In this document: one piece after another, positions 56,654 through 64,000 of the stretch
How positions within the stretch are numbered: the stretch's first letter is position 1
Layout: every line of letters begins with the position of its first letter
Assembly (NCBI RefSeq): GCF_002266435.3
Contig: NZ_CP029426.2
Location: 2,696,001-2,760,000, forward strand
Direction: 5' to 3'
Source of the DNA: Bradyrhizobium amphicarpaeae
GTDB taxonomy: Bacteria; Pseudomonadota; Alphaproteobacteria; Rhizobiales; Xanthobacteraceae
Length of the DNA stretch: 64,000 nucleotides
Translations under genes and position numbers: made by a program
Notes under the pieces: model-generated
Told to the model about the DNA's origin: nothing
Databases searched by the model: none
Seen by the model: the letters and a program-made list of their open reading frames with translations, nothing else

Positions 56654-57813
56654 GCGCGACCGCGGTCAAGGGCTGGTGTCCCGGCGCGCTGCGTCCGATG
56701 CTCTCGGGCGACGGGCTCGTGGTGCGCGTGCGTCCGTTCGGTGGGCGGCTCGAAGCACCACAAATCACCGGACTTGCCGAGCTCGCGGGGCAATACGGCA
56801 ATGGTCTGATCGACGTGACGAGCCGCGCCAATCTGCAGATCAGGGGCGTCAGCGAGGAAGGCCATCGGCCGTTGATCGACGGCCTTGCACGATTGGCGCT
56901 GCTCGATCCCGATCCGGCCACGGAAGCCCGACGCAACATCCTCGTCATGCCGTTCTGGCGCACGGGCGACGCGACTCAGTCGCTCGCCGCCGAGCTCGAA
57001 GAAGCGCTCGCGGATAGCGCGCTCGCGCTTCCAACGAAATTCGGCTTCGCGATCGATGACGGGACCTCGCGCGTGCTCGCCGGCAATTCCGCCGACATAC
57101 GGATCGAGCGCGATCGCACAGGCCGTCTCCTGGTGCGGGCCGACGGTGCAAAGCTCGGCCGCTCCGTCGCACGCGGAGAGGCCGTGAGCACGGCGCTCGC
57201 GCTCGCAGGCTGGTTCATGGTCTCCGGCGGCGCGACGGGCGGGCGAGGGCGCATGGCGGCCCATATCGCGTCGGGTGCAGTGTTGCCTCAATCGCTGCGC
57301 GGCGAGACCGAGCCCGCGCCCGTGATGGCGGCGTCGCGCCCCGGGCACTATCCGCAAGGTGCGATGGTCGGCGTCGCGTTCGGGCAGATGCTGCATACGA
57401 CGCTGCGGCAGTTCGCCGGTTGCGGACACGCGCTGCGCATGACGCCGTGGCGGATGGTGCTCAGCGAAGGCAAGCGCGAGATGCCGAGCGGGCCGGGCCT
57501 CATCACCGAGCCCTTTGATCCCGCGCTGCGCGTCATCGCCTGCAGCGGCGCACCGCGCTGCCGCGAAGCCCATGCCGATACGCGCGCGCTCGCAGCGGCG
57601 CTCGCGCCGCGCATCGCCGCCGATACGCGGCTCCACGTCTCCGGCTGCGGCAAGGGCTGTGCCCATTCCGGCACGGCCGCAGTGACGCTGGTAGCAACGC
57701 GCGCCGGCTTCGACCTCGTCCGTGACGGCTCGATCCGCGACGAGCCGGTGTTGCGCGGCCTGAACGGCGCCGACATCGTCAGTGATCCCTCGATCCTGGT
57801 GGGAGGGCATTGA
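56650..57813 (+). CDS. cobG: Precorrin-3B synthase CobG
   Basis: This 387-residue O2-dependent ring-contraction enzyme is related to sulfite/nitrite reductases. An N-terminal ferredoxin-like half-domain (GLVVRVRPFGGRLEAPQI) leads to a [4Fe-4S] cysteine set (CSGAPRCREA...CGKGC) near the C-terminus. ATG 56650 overlaps the cobN stop (ATGA). Its presence marks the aerobic cobalamin route. Length is typical (about 390-460). Confidence 0.92.
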   Translation: MSATAVKGWCPGALRPMLSGDGLVVRVRPFGGRLEAPQITGLAELAGQYGNGLIDVTSRANLQIRGVSEEGHRPLIDGLARLALLDPDPATEARRNILVMPFWRTGDATQSLAAELEEALADSALALPTKFGFAIDDGTSRVLAGNSADIRIERDRTGRLLVRADGAKLGRSVARGEAVSTALALAGWFMVSGGATGGRGRMAAHIASGAVLPQSLRGETEPAPVMAASRPGHYPQGAMVGVAFGQMLHTTLRQFAGCGHALRMTPWRMVLSEGKREMPSGPGLITEPFDPALRVIACSGAPRCREAHADTRALAAALAPRIAADTRLHVSGCGKGCAHSGTAAVTLVATRAGFDLVRDGSIRDEPVLRGLNGADIVSDPSILVGGH

Positions 57814-58442
57814 TGCCGCATACCTACGAGACCGATGGCGCGGCGATCTACCGGCAGTCCTTCGCCACCATCCGGGCCGAGGCCGATCTTGGCCGCTTCA
57901 CACCGGATGAGGAGCAGGTGGTGGTGCGGATGATCCATGCTGCCGGCATGGTCGGCCTGGAGGCGCATGTCCGCTTCACGCCCGGCATGGCGACGGCCGC
58001 GCGCGCTGCCCTGTTGAGAGGCGCGCCGATCCTGTGCGATGCGCGCATGGTCTCGGAAGGGATTACGCGCGCAAGACTGCCTGCTGCGAATGCCGTCATC
58101 TGCACGCTCGGCGACGAGATCGTGCCTGCGCTCGCGCAATCCATGCGCAACACGCGTTCTGCCGCGGCACTGGAGCTGTGGCGACCGCATCTCGATGGCG
58201 CGATCGTTGCGATCGGCAATGCGCCGACCGCGTTGTTTCATCTGCTCAACATGCTGGAGGACCGCGATTGCCCGCGGCCCGCGGCGATCATCGGCTGTCC
58301 GGTCGGCTTCGTCGGTGCCGCCGAATCCAAGGCGGCGCTGATGGCCGATCCGCCGGTGCCGGCGCTGACGGTTGAGGGCCGCCTCGGCGGCTCTGCGATC
58401 ACGGTTGCCGCCGTGAATGCGCTGGCGAGCCGGAGCGAATAG
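57813..58442 (+). CDS. cobH: Precorrin-8X methylmutase CobH
   Basis: This 209-residue enzyme moves the C11 methyl to C12, giving hydrogenobyrinic acid. The catalytic His is in VVRMIHAAGM (His42, matching His43 of the studied enzyme). Other family parts are GAPILCDARMVSEGI and the C-terminal ENAPTAL-like AIGNAPTALFHLLNML and PAAIIGCPVGFVGAAESK. GGGAGGG lies before the ATG, which overlaps the cobG stop. A TTG at 57810 would add one Met only. Confidence 0.94.
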   Translation: MPHTYETDGAAIYRQSFATIRAEADLGRFTPDEEQVVVRMIHAAGMVGLEAHVRFTPGMATAARAALLRGAPILCDARMVSEGITRARLPAANAVICTLGDEIVPALAQSMRNTRSAAALELWRPHLDGAIVAIGNAPTALFHLLNMLEDRDCPRPAAIIGCPVGFVGAAESKAALMADPPVPALTVEGRLGGSAITVAAVNALASRSE

Positions 58443-58444
58443 CG

Positions 58445-59176
58445 ATGGGACGCATCATCTGCTGCGGTCTCGGCCCCGGCGATCCTGATCTGATGAGCGT
58501 GCGTGCCGATCGCACCGTACGCGCCGCCAGCCACGTCGCTTATTTCCGCAAGAAGGGCCGGCCTGGTCAGGCCCGGCGCATCGTCGAAGGCATGTTGGCG
58601 CCTGACGTCACCGAATATCCTATGGAATATCCTGTCACGACGGAGATTGCGTTCGACAGCGTGGAATATGTCCAACTCCTAGCCGGCTTCCACGACGAAT
58701 GGGCCGAGCGTCTGGCGCGGCTTTCGCGTGCAGTCGATGTCGTCGTGCTGTGTGAGGGCGATCCCTACTTCTACGGCTCCTTCATGCATCTGCACACGCG
58801 CCTGCAAGGTCGCGTCGAGATCGAGGTGGTCGCGGGCATTCCCGGCATGGTCGGCTGCTGGAATGGGGTGGGACAGCCGATCGCGCTCGGTGATGACGTG
58901 ACGACGGTGCTGATGGGAACGCTTCCCGAAGATGAGCTCGAGCGGCACATGCGCGATTCCGATGCGCTCGTCGTCATGAAGACCGGCCGCAATCTCGCAA
59001 AGGTGCGGCGCGCGCTCGCATCCGCCGGCCGGCTCGACGATGCCTGGCTGGTCGAGCGCGGCACCATGCCGGGCGAGCGGGTGGTGCGGCTCGCCGAGGT
59101 CGATGGCGGCGACTGTCCTTATTTCGCGATCGTGCTGGTGCACGGCAAGGGCCGGCACCTGGACGCCGCCGAATGA
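58445..59176 (+). CDS. cobI: Precorrin-2 C20-methyltransferase CobI
   Basis: This 243-residue SAM-dependent tetrapyrrole methylase methylates C20 of precorrin-2. It starts GRIICCGLGPGDPDLMSVRA, the family's first motif, then has YPVTTEIAF, VVVLCEGDPYFYGSFMHLHTRL and the VVAGIPGMVGCWNGVGQPIALGD region. It lies 2 bp after cobH. The starting metabolite precorrin-2 needs CobA, which is not seen in this window. Confidence 0.94.
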   Translation: MGRIICCGLGPGDPDLMSVRADRTVRAASHVAYFRKKGRPGQARRIVEGMLAPDVTEYPMEYPVTTEIAFDSVEYVQLLAGFHDEWAERLARLSRAVDVVVLCEGDPYFYGSFMHLHTRLQGRVEIEVVAGIPGMVGCWNGVGQPIALGDDVTTVLMGTLPEDELERHMRDSDALVVMKTGRNLAKVRRALASAGRLDDAWLVERGTMPGERVVRLAEVDGGDCPYFAIVLVHGKGRHLDAAE

Positions 59177-59907
59177 CGGGCACATTGACCATCGCGGGTC
59201 TCGGGCCGGGCAGCGATGCGCTGGTGACGCCCGAGGTCACGGCTGCGCTTGCGTCAGCGACCGACATTCTGGGCTACGCGCCCTACGTCGCGCGCGTGCT
59301 TCCGCGGGCGGGGCTGAAGCTGCATCCCTCCGACAATCGCGAGGAGCTGCAGCGCGCCAGCGAGGCGTTGCGGCTTGCGTCGGAAGGCGGGCAGGTCGTC
59401 GTCGTCTCCTCCGGCGATCCCGGCGTCTTTGCGATGGCCTCCGCGGTGTTCGAGGCACTCGAACAGGCGCCGCAATGGCGGGATCTATCGATCCGCGTGC
59501 TGCCGGGCATCACGGCGATGCTGGCAGCGGCCGCACGCGCGGGCGCGCCGCTCGGTCATGATTTCTGCGCGATCAATCTCTCCGACAATCTCAAGCCGTG
59601 GGCCGTGATCGAGAAGCGCCTGCGGCTCGCCGCCGAGGCCGATTTTTCGATTGCGATGTACAATCCGCGCTCGGCAAGCCGGCAGGAAGGATTCGGCCGC
59701 GTGCTTGCAGTGCTGAAAGAGGCAGGCTGCGGCGAGCGCCTCTTGATCTTCGCACGCGCAATCAGCGCCGCCGACGAGAAGATCGTGACCGTGACGCTGA
59801 ACGACGCCACACCCGAGATGGCCGACATGCGCACGCTGGTGATCGTCGGCAATTCGCAGACGCGCCGGGTCGGCCGCTGGGTCTATGCGCCGAGGCAGGT
59901 CCGATGA
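59173..59907 (+). CDS. cobJ: Precorrin-3B C17-methyltransferase CobJ
   Basis: This 244-residue SAM-dependent enzyme methylates C17 and closes the contracted ring after CobG. It has LTIAGLGPGSDALVTPEV, a conserved ILGYAPYVARV, VVVVSSGDPGVFAMASAVFEAL and the GHDFCAINLSDNLKPW region typical of CobJ/CbiH. ATG 59173 overlaps the cobI stop. Its 3' end overlaps the 3' end of the opposite-strand cobK gene by 25 bp. Confidence 0.95.
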   Translation: MTGTLTIAGLGPGSDALVTPEVTAALASATDILGYAPYVARVLPRAGLKLHPSDNREELQRASEALRLASEGGQVVVVSSGDPGVFAMASAVFEALEQAPQWRDLSIRVLPGITAMLAAAARAGAPLGHDFCAINLSDNLKPWAVIEKRLRLAAEADFSIAMYNPRSASRQEGFGRVLAVLKEAGCGERLLIFARAISAADEKIVTVTLNDATPEMADMRTLVIVGNSQTRRVGRWVYAPRQVR

Positions 59908-60629
59908 CCGAGCCACTGCATCACCTCGGTGACGCTCTCGACCCGCAGCCGCTCGGGCAGTTGCGGCCGCGAGATCATGATCACGGGCAGGCCGAGCATG
60001 CGGGCCGCGTCGATCTTTGCGTGCGCGCCGTGGCCGCCGGAATTGCGGGCGACGATCCAGCCGATGCCGCGTTCCCGCATCATCTCCAACTCACCGTTCA
60101 GCAAGAACGGCCCGCGCGATACGATCATTTCGGCCGCGAAGGGCAGGGGCGCTTCGGGCGGATCGACGAAACGCAGCGTGTAAATGTGCTGCGGCTTTGC
60201 CGCGAACGGTGCGATGTGCTGGCGGCCGATGCCGAGAAACACTTTTGCGGGCGCCTCGGGCAGCGTGGCGACGGCGACGCTGACATCGGCCACCTCGATC
60301 CAGTTGTCGCCGGGCGCCCGCGTCCAGGGCGCGCGCTCCAGCGCGATCAACGGCGTGCCGGTCTGCGCGCATGCCTCGACCGCATTGCGGCTCATTTCCG
60401 CGGCGAAAGGATGCGTCGCGTCGATCACATGCGTGATGCCCTCGCTGCGAATGTAGTCGGCGAGCCCGCCCACGCCGCCGAAGCCGCCGATGCGGGTCGG
60501 CAACGGCTGATCCGCAGGCGCGCGGGTGCGGCCGCCATAGGAATAGACGGCGTTGAGGCGCGCGCGCGCGATCGCCGCGGCGAACTGGCTCGCATCGGCC
60601 GTTCCGCCCAGGATGAGCGCACGCGTCAT
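59883..60629 (-). CDS. cobK: Precorrin-6A reductase CobK (antisense within the cob operon)
   Basis: This 248-residue enzyme reduces precorrin-6A with NADPH. It starts MTRALILGGTADASQFA, and has the family YSYGGRT, DATHPFAAEMSRNAVEAC, LALERAPW-like IALERAPW, VFLGIGRQHI and VIMISRPQLP regions. It is on the minus strand while all neighbours are on the plus strand. Its ATG (60627-60629) overlaps the cobL ATG (60628-60630), and its end overlaps the cobJ end by 25 bp. It therefore needs its own promoter, lying inside cobL, and is antisense to any full-length operon transcript. ATG 60665 would add 12 residues but is less family-like. Confidence 0.93.
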   Translation of the reverse strand: MTRALILGGTADASQFAAAIARARLNAVYSYGGRTRAPADQPLPTRIGGFGGVGGLADYIRSEGITHVIDATHPFAAEMSRNAVEACAQTGTPLIALERAPWTRAPGDNWIEVADVSVAVATLPEAPAKVFLGIGRQHIAPFAAKPQHIYTLRFVDPPEAPLPFAAEMIVSRGPFLLNGELEMMRERGIGWIVARNSGGHGAHAKIDAARMLGLPVIMISRPQLPERLRVESVTEVMQWLGHRTCLGA

Positions 60630-61821
60630 GGTTGATCCCTTAGCTGGTCCCTGGCTGACGATCATCGGTATCGGCGAAGATGGCCTTGCCGGGCTGTCCG
60701 AGGCAAGCCGGAAGGCGCTTTCTTTGGCAGAAATCGTGTTCGGCGGCGAACGTCATCTTGCGCTCGCGAATGTCGGCAACCGCGGCCGTCCATGGCCGGT
60801 GCCGTTCGACGCCGATATCGTTCTGAGCTACCGCGATCGGCCGACGGTGGTGCTCGCCTCGGGGGATCCGTTCTGGCATGGCGCAGGCGCTGTTCTCGCC
60901 GAGAAGCTCGGTGGCGACGAATGGATCGCGCATCCGGCCCCGTCCACTTTCTCCCTCGCTGCCGCGCGCCTCGGCTGGCGGCTGGAGTCCGTGACTTGCA
61001 TCGGCCTCCATGCGGCGCCGTGCGAACGTCTGGTGCCGCATCTGGTGCGAGATGCACACATCATTTGCCTGATGCGGGACGCCGCGGCGGTCAAAGACCT
61101 CGCGAAATGGCTGACCGAGCGCGGATGGGGCGCCTCGCTGTTGTGGACGCTCGAGGCGCTTGGCGGGCCCCGGGAATCCGTCGACCAGCATCGCGTTGAT
61201 CTCATTGCCGGGGATATTGCCGGAGATCTTGTTGCGGTCGCGTTGTTGCTGATCGGGACGCAGGGCATTCCTCGCAGTTCGGGGTTGCCCGACGATCTGT
61301 TCATTCACGACGGCCAGATCACCAAGCGTCCGGTGCGCGCGCTGGCGCTCTCGGCGCTGGCGCCGCGTCCGGGCGAACGTCTCTGGGATATCGGTGCCGG
61401 TTCGGGCTCGATCTCGGTCGAGTGGGCGCTGTGCGGCGGCACGGCGACCGCCATCGAGGCGCGCGAGGATCGGGTCGCGAACATCCGCAGCAATGCAGCG
61501 ACGTTTGGACTCTCGCACCGGATCACACTCGTCACCGGGAGGGCGCCCGAAGCCGTTGCCGCACTCGAAGCACCGGATGCCGTCTTCATCGGCGGCGGCC
61601 TCGATAGCGCGATGTTCGAAGCGATCTGGTCGCGTCTTCCATCCGGCACACGGCTGGTCGCGCATTCCGTGACGCTGGAGACGGAAGCGTTGCTTGGCGA
61701 GTTGCACCAGCGCCATGGCGGCGAGCTGATGCGGGTCGAGATTGCGCATGCCGCGCCGCTTGGCCGCTACCGGTCATGGGAGGCGGCACGGCCGGTGGTG
61801 CAGTGGAGCGTGGTCCGATGA
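60628..61821 (+). CDS. cobL: Precorrin-6Y C5,15-methyltransferase (decarboxylating) CobL
   Basis: This bifunctional enzyme of about 397 residues fuses a CbiE-like methyltransferase (WLTIIGIGEDGLAGLSEASR at the N-terminus, ASGDPFWHGAG) to a CbiT-like SAM-binding domain (LWDIGAGSGSISVEWAL, about 265-280, then AVFIGGG). It methylates C5 and C15 and removes the C12 acetate carboxyl. ATG 60628 gives the usual start; ATG 60613 is possible and would deepen the overlap with cobK. cobE overlaps its end by 4 bp. Confidence 0.94.
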   Translation: MVDPLAGPWLTIIGIGEDGLAGLSEASRKALSLAEIVFGGERHLALANVGNRGRPWPVPFDADIVLSYRDRPTVVLASGDPFWHGAGAVLAEKLGGDEWIAHPAPSTFSLAAARLGWRLESVTCIGLHAAPCERLVPHLVRDAHIICLMRDAAAVKDLAKWLTERGWGASLLWTLEALGGPRESVDQHRVDLIAGDIAGDLVAVALLLIGTQGIPRSSGLPDDLFIHDGQITKRPVRALALSALAPRPGERLWDIGAGSGSISVEWALCGGTATAIEAREDRVANIRSNAATFGLSHRITLVTGRAPEAVAALEAPDAVFIGGGLDSAMFEAIWSRLPSGTRLVAHSVTLETEALLGELHQRHGGELMRVEIAHAAPLGRYRSWEAARPVVQWSVVR

Positions 61822-62186
61822 AGGTCGCGGGGCTCGGTTTCAGAAAGGATGTCACGCTGGCTTCGTTGCGCGAAGCGTTGCTCGCGGCAGGTGGCCCTGA
61901 GGGCCTCACAGCGATAGCGACTGCCAGCGACAAGGCCGACACGGAGCCGTTGCGGGAGCTCGCACGTGAGTGCGGCTTGCCGATCAAGGCTGTTCCAGCC
62001 GATAGGTTAGCCGGCATCGCCACGCCGACCCGGTCGGATCTCGTGATGGAGAAGTTCGGTACCGGATCGGTTGCCGAGGCTGCGGCGCTCGCGGCCGCCG
62101 GTTCTCGCGCACGATTGATTGCGACGCGCGTCGTCTCGCAGGATCGCACGGCGACCGCCGCGATCGCGGAAGGGGACGGCGCATGA
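61818..62186 (+). CDS. cobE: CobE/CbiG C-terminal-like protein of cobalamin synthesis
   Basis: This 122-residue protein starts [21 protein letters not shown] and matches the C-terminal domain of CbiG (cobalamin synthesis G C-terminus): [21 protein letters not shown], then [14 protein letters not shown]. In the aerobic pathway CobE is needed but its exact step is not settled; some suggest handling of the eliminated C20 fragment or shuttling of intermediates. ATGA overlaps with both cobL and cobM show tight coupling. Confidence 0.9.
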   Translation: MKVAGLGFRKDVTLASLREALLAAGGPEGLTAIATASDKADTEPLRELARECGLPIKAVPADRLAGIATPTRSDLVMEKFGTGSVAEAAALAAAGSRARLIATRVVSQDRTATAAIAEGDGA

Positions 62187-62968
62187 CGGTGCATTTCATC
62201 GGCGCAGGGCCCGGGGCGCCTGACTTGCTGACCTTGCGCGGCCGCGACCTGATCGCGGCCTGTCCGGTCTGCCTCTATGCCGGCTCGCTGGTGCCGGAGG
62301 GCGTGCTGGCGCATTGCCCGCCCGGCGCGCGCATCGTCAACACCGCGCCACTGTCGCTCGACCAGATCATCGCCGAGATCGCCGCCGCGCATGAGGCGGG
62401 CAAGGACGTGGCGCGGCTGCATTCCGGCGATCTCTCGATCTGGTCGGCGATGGGCGAGCAGCTTCGCCGCCTGCGCGCGCTCGGCATCCCCTACACGGTC
62501 ACGCCCGGCGTTCCCTCCTTCTCGGCTGCAGCGGCGGCGCTCGAGGTCGAGCTGACGCTGCCCGGGCTTGCCCAGACAGTGGTGCTGACGCGCACGCCGG
62601 GCCGGGCCAGCGCGATGCCCGAGGGTGAGAAGCTGGCGGCATTTGCCGCGACCGGCGCGGTGCTGGCGATCCATCTGTCGATCCATCTGCTGGCCGAGGT
62701 CGTCGCCGAGCTCACGCCGCATTACGGCGCGGATTGCCCGGTCGCGATCGTCTGGCGCGCGAGCTGGCCGGACCAACGCATCGTCCGCGCCACGCTCGCA
62801 ACACTCGATGCTGCAGTCGGTGCCGAGATGGAGCGCACCGCGATCATTCTGGTCGGCAAGACGTTAGGCGGCGCTGCGGATTTCGACGAGAGCCGCCTTT
62901 ATGCCGCCGATTACGACCGCCGCTATCGGCCGGTTGGTGCCGAGCCGCGCTTCCCGGAGGCCTCGTGA
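62183..62968 (+). CDS. cobM: Precorrin-4 C11-methyltransferase CobM
   Basis: This 261-residue SAM-dependent methylase starts [20 protein letters not shown] and has the CobM hallmark [39 protein letters not shown], and [20 protein letters not shown]. It methylates C11 of precorrin-4; the next enzyme, CobF, is not seen in this window. The stop overlaps the cobB ATG by 1 bp (TGATG). Confidence 0.95.
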   Translation: MTVHFIGAGPGAPDLLTLRGRDLIAACPVCLYAGSLVPEGVLAHCPPGARIVNTAPLSLDQIIAEIAAAHEAGKDVARLHSGDLSIWSAMGEQLRRLRALGIPYTVTPGVPSFSAAAAALEVELTLPGLAQTVVLTRTPGRASAMPEGEKLAAFAATGAVLAIHLSIHLLAEVVAELTPHYGADCPVAIVWRASWPDQRIVRATLATLDAAVGAEMERTAIILVGKTLGGAADFDESRLYAADYDRRYRPVGAEPRFPEAS

Positions 62969-64000
62969 TGGCGGCAGGCCTCGTCATCTCCGCACCGGCT
63001 TCGGGCGTCGGCAAGACCACGCTGACGCTGGCGCTCGCGCGCGCCTGGCGCCAGCGCGGATTGAACGTGCAGTGCTTCAAGAGCGGTCCCGATTACATCG
63101 ATCCCGCCTTCCACGCGGCCGCCACCGGCCGCGCCTCCGTCAACGTCGACAGCTGGGCGATGGACCGCGGGACCATCGCCCATCTCGTCAGCCGCGGCGC
63201 GGATGCCGATGTCGTGCTCGCCGAGGGCTCGATGGGCCTGTTCGACGGCGTCGCCGCCCGCGGCGTTTCCGGCACCGGTGCCACCGCCGATATCGCAGAA
63301 ATGCTGGGCTGGCCCGTGGTGCTGGTGATCGATCCTTCCGGACAAGCGCAGACCGCAGCGGCGATTGCCGCAGGGCTTCGCGATTATCGCCCCGGAGTGA
63401 AGCTTGCCGGCGTCGTGCTCAATCGCGTCGCCAGCCCGCGCCACGAAGCTCTCGTGCGGCATGCGCTCGACGAGGCCGGCATTGCCGTGTTCGGCGCGCT
63501 GCCGCGCCATGCCGAGATCAGCCTGCCGAAGCGGCATCTCGGCCTGGTGCAGGCCGAAGAGCAGGCCGAGATCGGCAAGCTGATCGACGAGGCCGCGCGT
63601 TTCGTCGCCGAGCATGTCGATCTCGACGCGGTGCTGCGCTGCGCTGCGTCCTGGTCGCTGCAACCCGCCGTGAACGGGCCGAACGTGACGCCACCGGGGC
63701 AGCGCATCGCGCTCGCCCGCGATGCCGCGTTCTCCTTCGTCTATCCGCATATGCTGGAAGCCTGGCGCGTGGGGGGCGCGGAGATCTCGACATTCTCGCC
63801 GCTCGCCGATGAAGCGCCTGACGCCGGCGCCGATGTGTGTTGGCTCCCCGGCGGCTACCCCGAGCTCCATGCAGGCAGGATCGCGGCCAGTGCGCGTTTT
63901 CGCAGCGGCTTGCGCGCCTTCGCCGAGACCCGGCCGGTGCACGGCGAATGCGGGGGCTATATGGTGCTGGGTACCGCTTTGACCGACGCGGACGGCATTC
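62968..64000 (+). CDS. cobB: Hydrogenobyrinic acid a,c-diamide synthase CobB (3' truncated)
   Basis: The first 344 codons are present; the gene runs off the window. It begins [20 protein letters not shown] (DTBS-type P-loop) followed by FKSGPDYIDPAFH, the CobB/CbiA signature. The class I glutaminase part at the edge shows the nucleophile Cys in HGECGGYMVLG. It amidates the a and c side chains with glutamine and ATP before cobalt insertion by CobN. It is the last visible gene of the riboswitch operon; genes beyond the edge may include cobA or cobF. Confidence 0.94.
   Translation, partial: MAAGLVISAPASGVGKTTLTLALARAWRQRGLNVQCFKSGPDYIDPAFHAAATGRASVNVDSWAMDRGTIAHLVSRGADADVVLAEGSMGLFDGVAARGVSGTGATADIAEMLGWPVVLVIDPSGQAQTAAAIAAGLRDYRPGVKLAGVVLNRVASPRHEALVRHALDEAGIAVFGALPRHAEISLPKRHLGLVQAEEQAEIGKLIDEAARFVAEHVDLDAVLRCAASWSLQPAVNGPNVTPPGQRIALARDAAFSFVYPHMLEAWRVGGAEISTFSPLADEAPDAGADVCWLPGGYPELHAGRIAASARFRSGLRAFAETRPVHGECGGYMVLGTALTDADGI

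Overview
The window is GC-rich DNA, densely packed with short overlaps between genes. It reads as an alphaproteobacterium of the Rhizobiales, most likely Bradyrhizobium or a close relative. The clues are an aerobic (CobG-type) cobalamin gene set, many ABC importers paired with LysR regulators, a very large two-partner-secretion adhesin, and intergenic palindromic repeats of the kind scattered through Bradyrhizobium-type genomes. The genus is an inference from gene content; no 16S or other marker lies in the window.

Layout. (1) 1-4724: end of a sugar/polyol ABC importer (permease end, ATPase), then an SDR dehydrogenase, an FGGY pentulose kinase and a PfkB kinase, which form a polyol or sugar catabolic operon. 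(2) 4732-12655: a LysR regulator diverging from an amidase and a complete Dpp/Opp-type ABC importer (two permeases, two ATPases, binding protein), closed by a strong terminator. (3) 12968-16635: a CorA-family transporter; a minus-strand glyoxalase-fold dioxygenase plus alpha/beta hydrolase pair (quinone-detoxification type) facing a divergent LysR gene. (4) 16933-22309: a TauABC/SsuABC-type importer, an unusual double-domain nitrilase whose second domain has lost its catalytic cysteine, and a LysR regulator. (5) 22322-26043, minus strand: a Tat-signal ABC_sub_bind binding protein translationally coupled to a membrane hybrid histidine kinase with receiver and Hpt domains, which looks like a ligand-sensing pair. 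(6) 26341-45263: a small secreted protein, a 5,471-residue filamentous adhesin (TpsA) and its outer-membrane transporter (TpsB). (7) 45396-64000: a cobalamin locus with bluB-cobS-cobU, cbiB-cobD, cobQ and cobO, then a cobalamin riboswitch followed by a DUF1636 gene, cobW, cobN, cobG, cobH, cobI, cobJ, (cobK reversed), cobL, cobE, cobM and the start of cobB.

Regions 1, 2 and 4 pair uptake systems with the enzymes that would process the imported compound. Region 7 encodes most of the O2-dependent corrin pathway, together with lower-ligand (DMB) synthesis and nucleotide-loop assembly. cobA, cobF, cobS/cobT-type chelatase subunits and the NaMN:DMB phosphoribosyltransferase are not visible here. 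The most notable items are the pseudo-nitrilase fusion, the giant adhesin with strictly paired cysteines and a linked small secreted protein, the orphan binding protein/hybrid kinase pair, and cobK lying antisense inside the cob operon with its start codon overlapping that of cobL.
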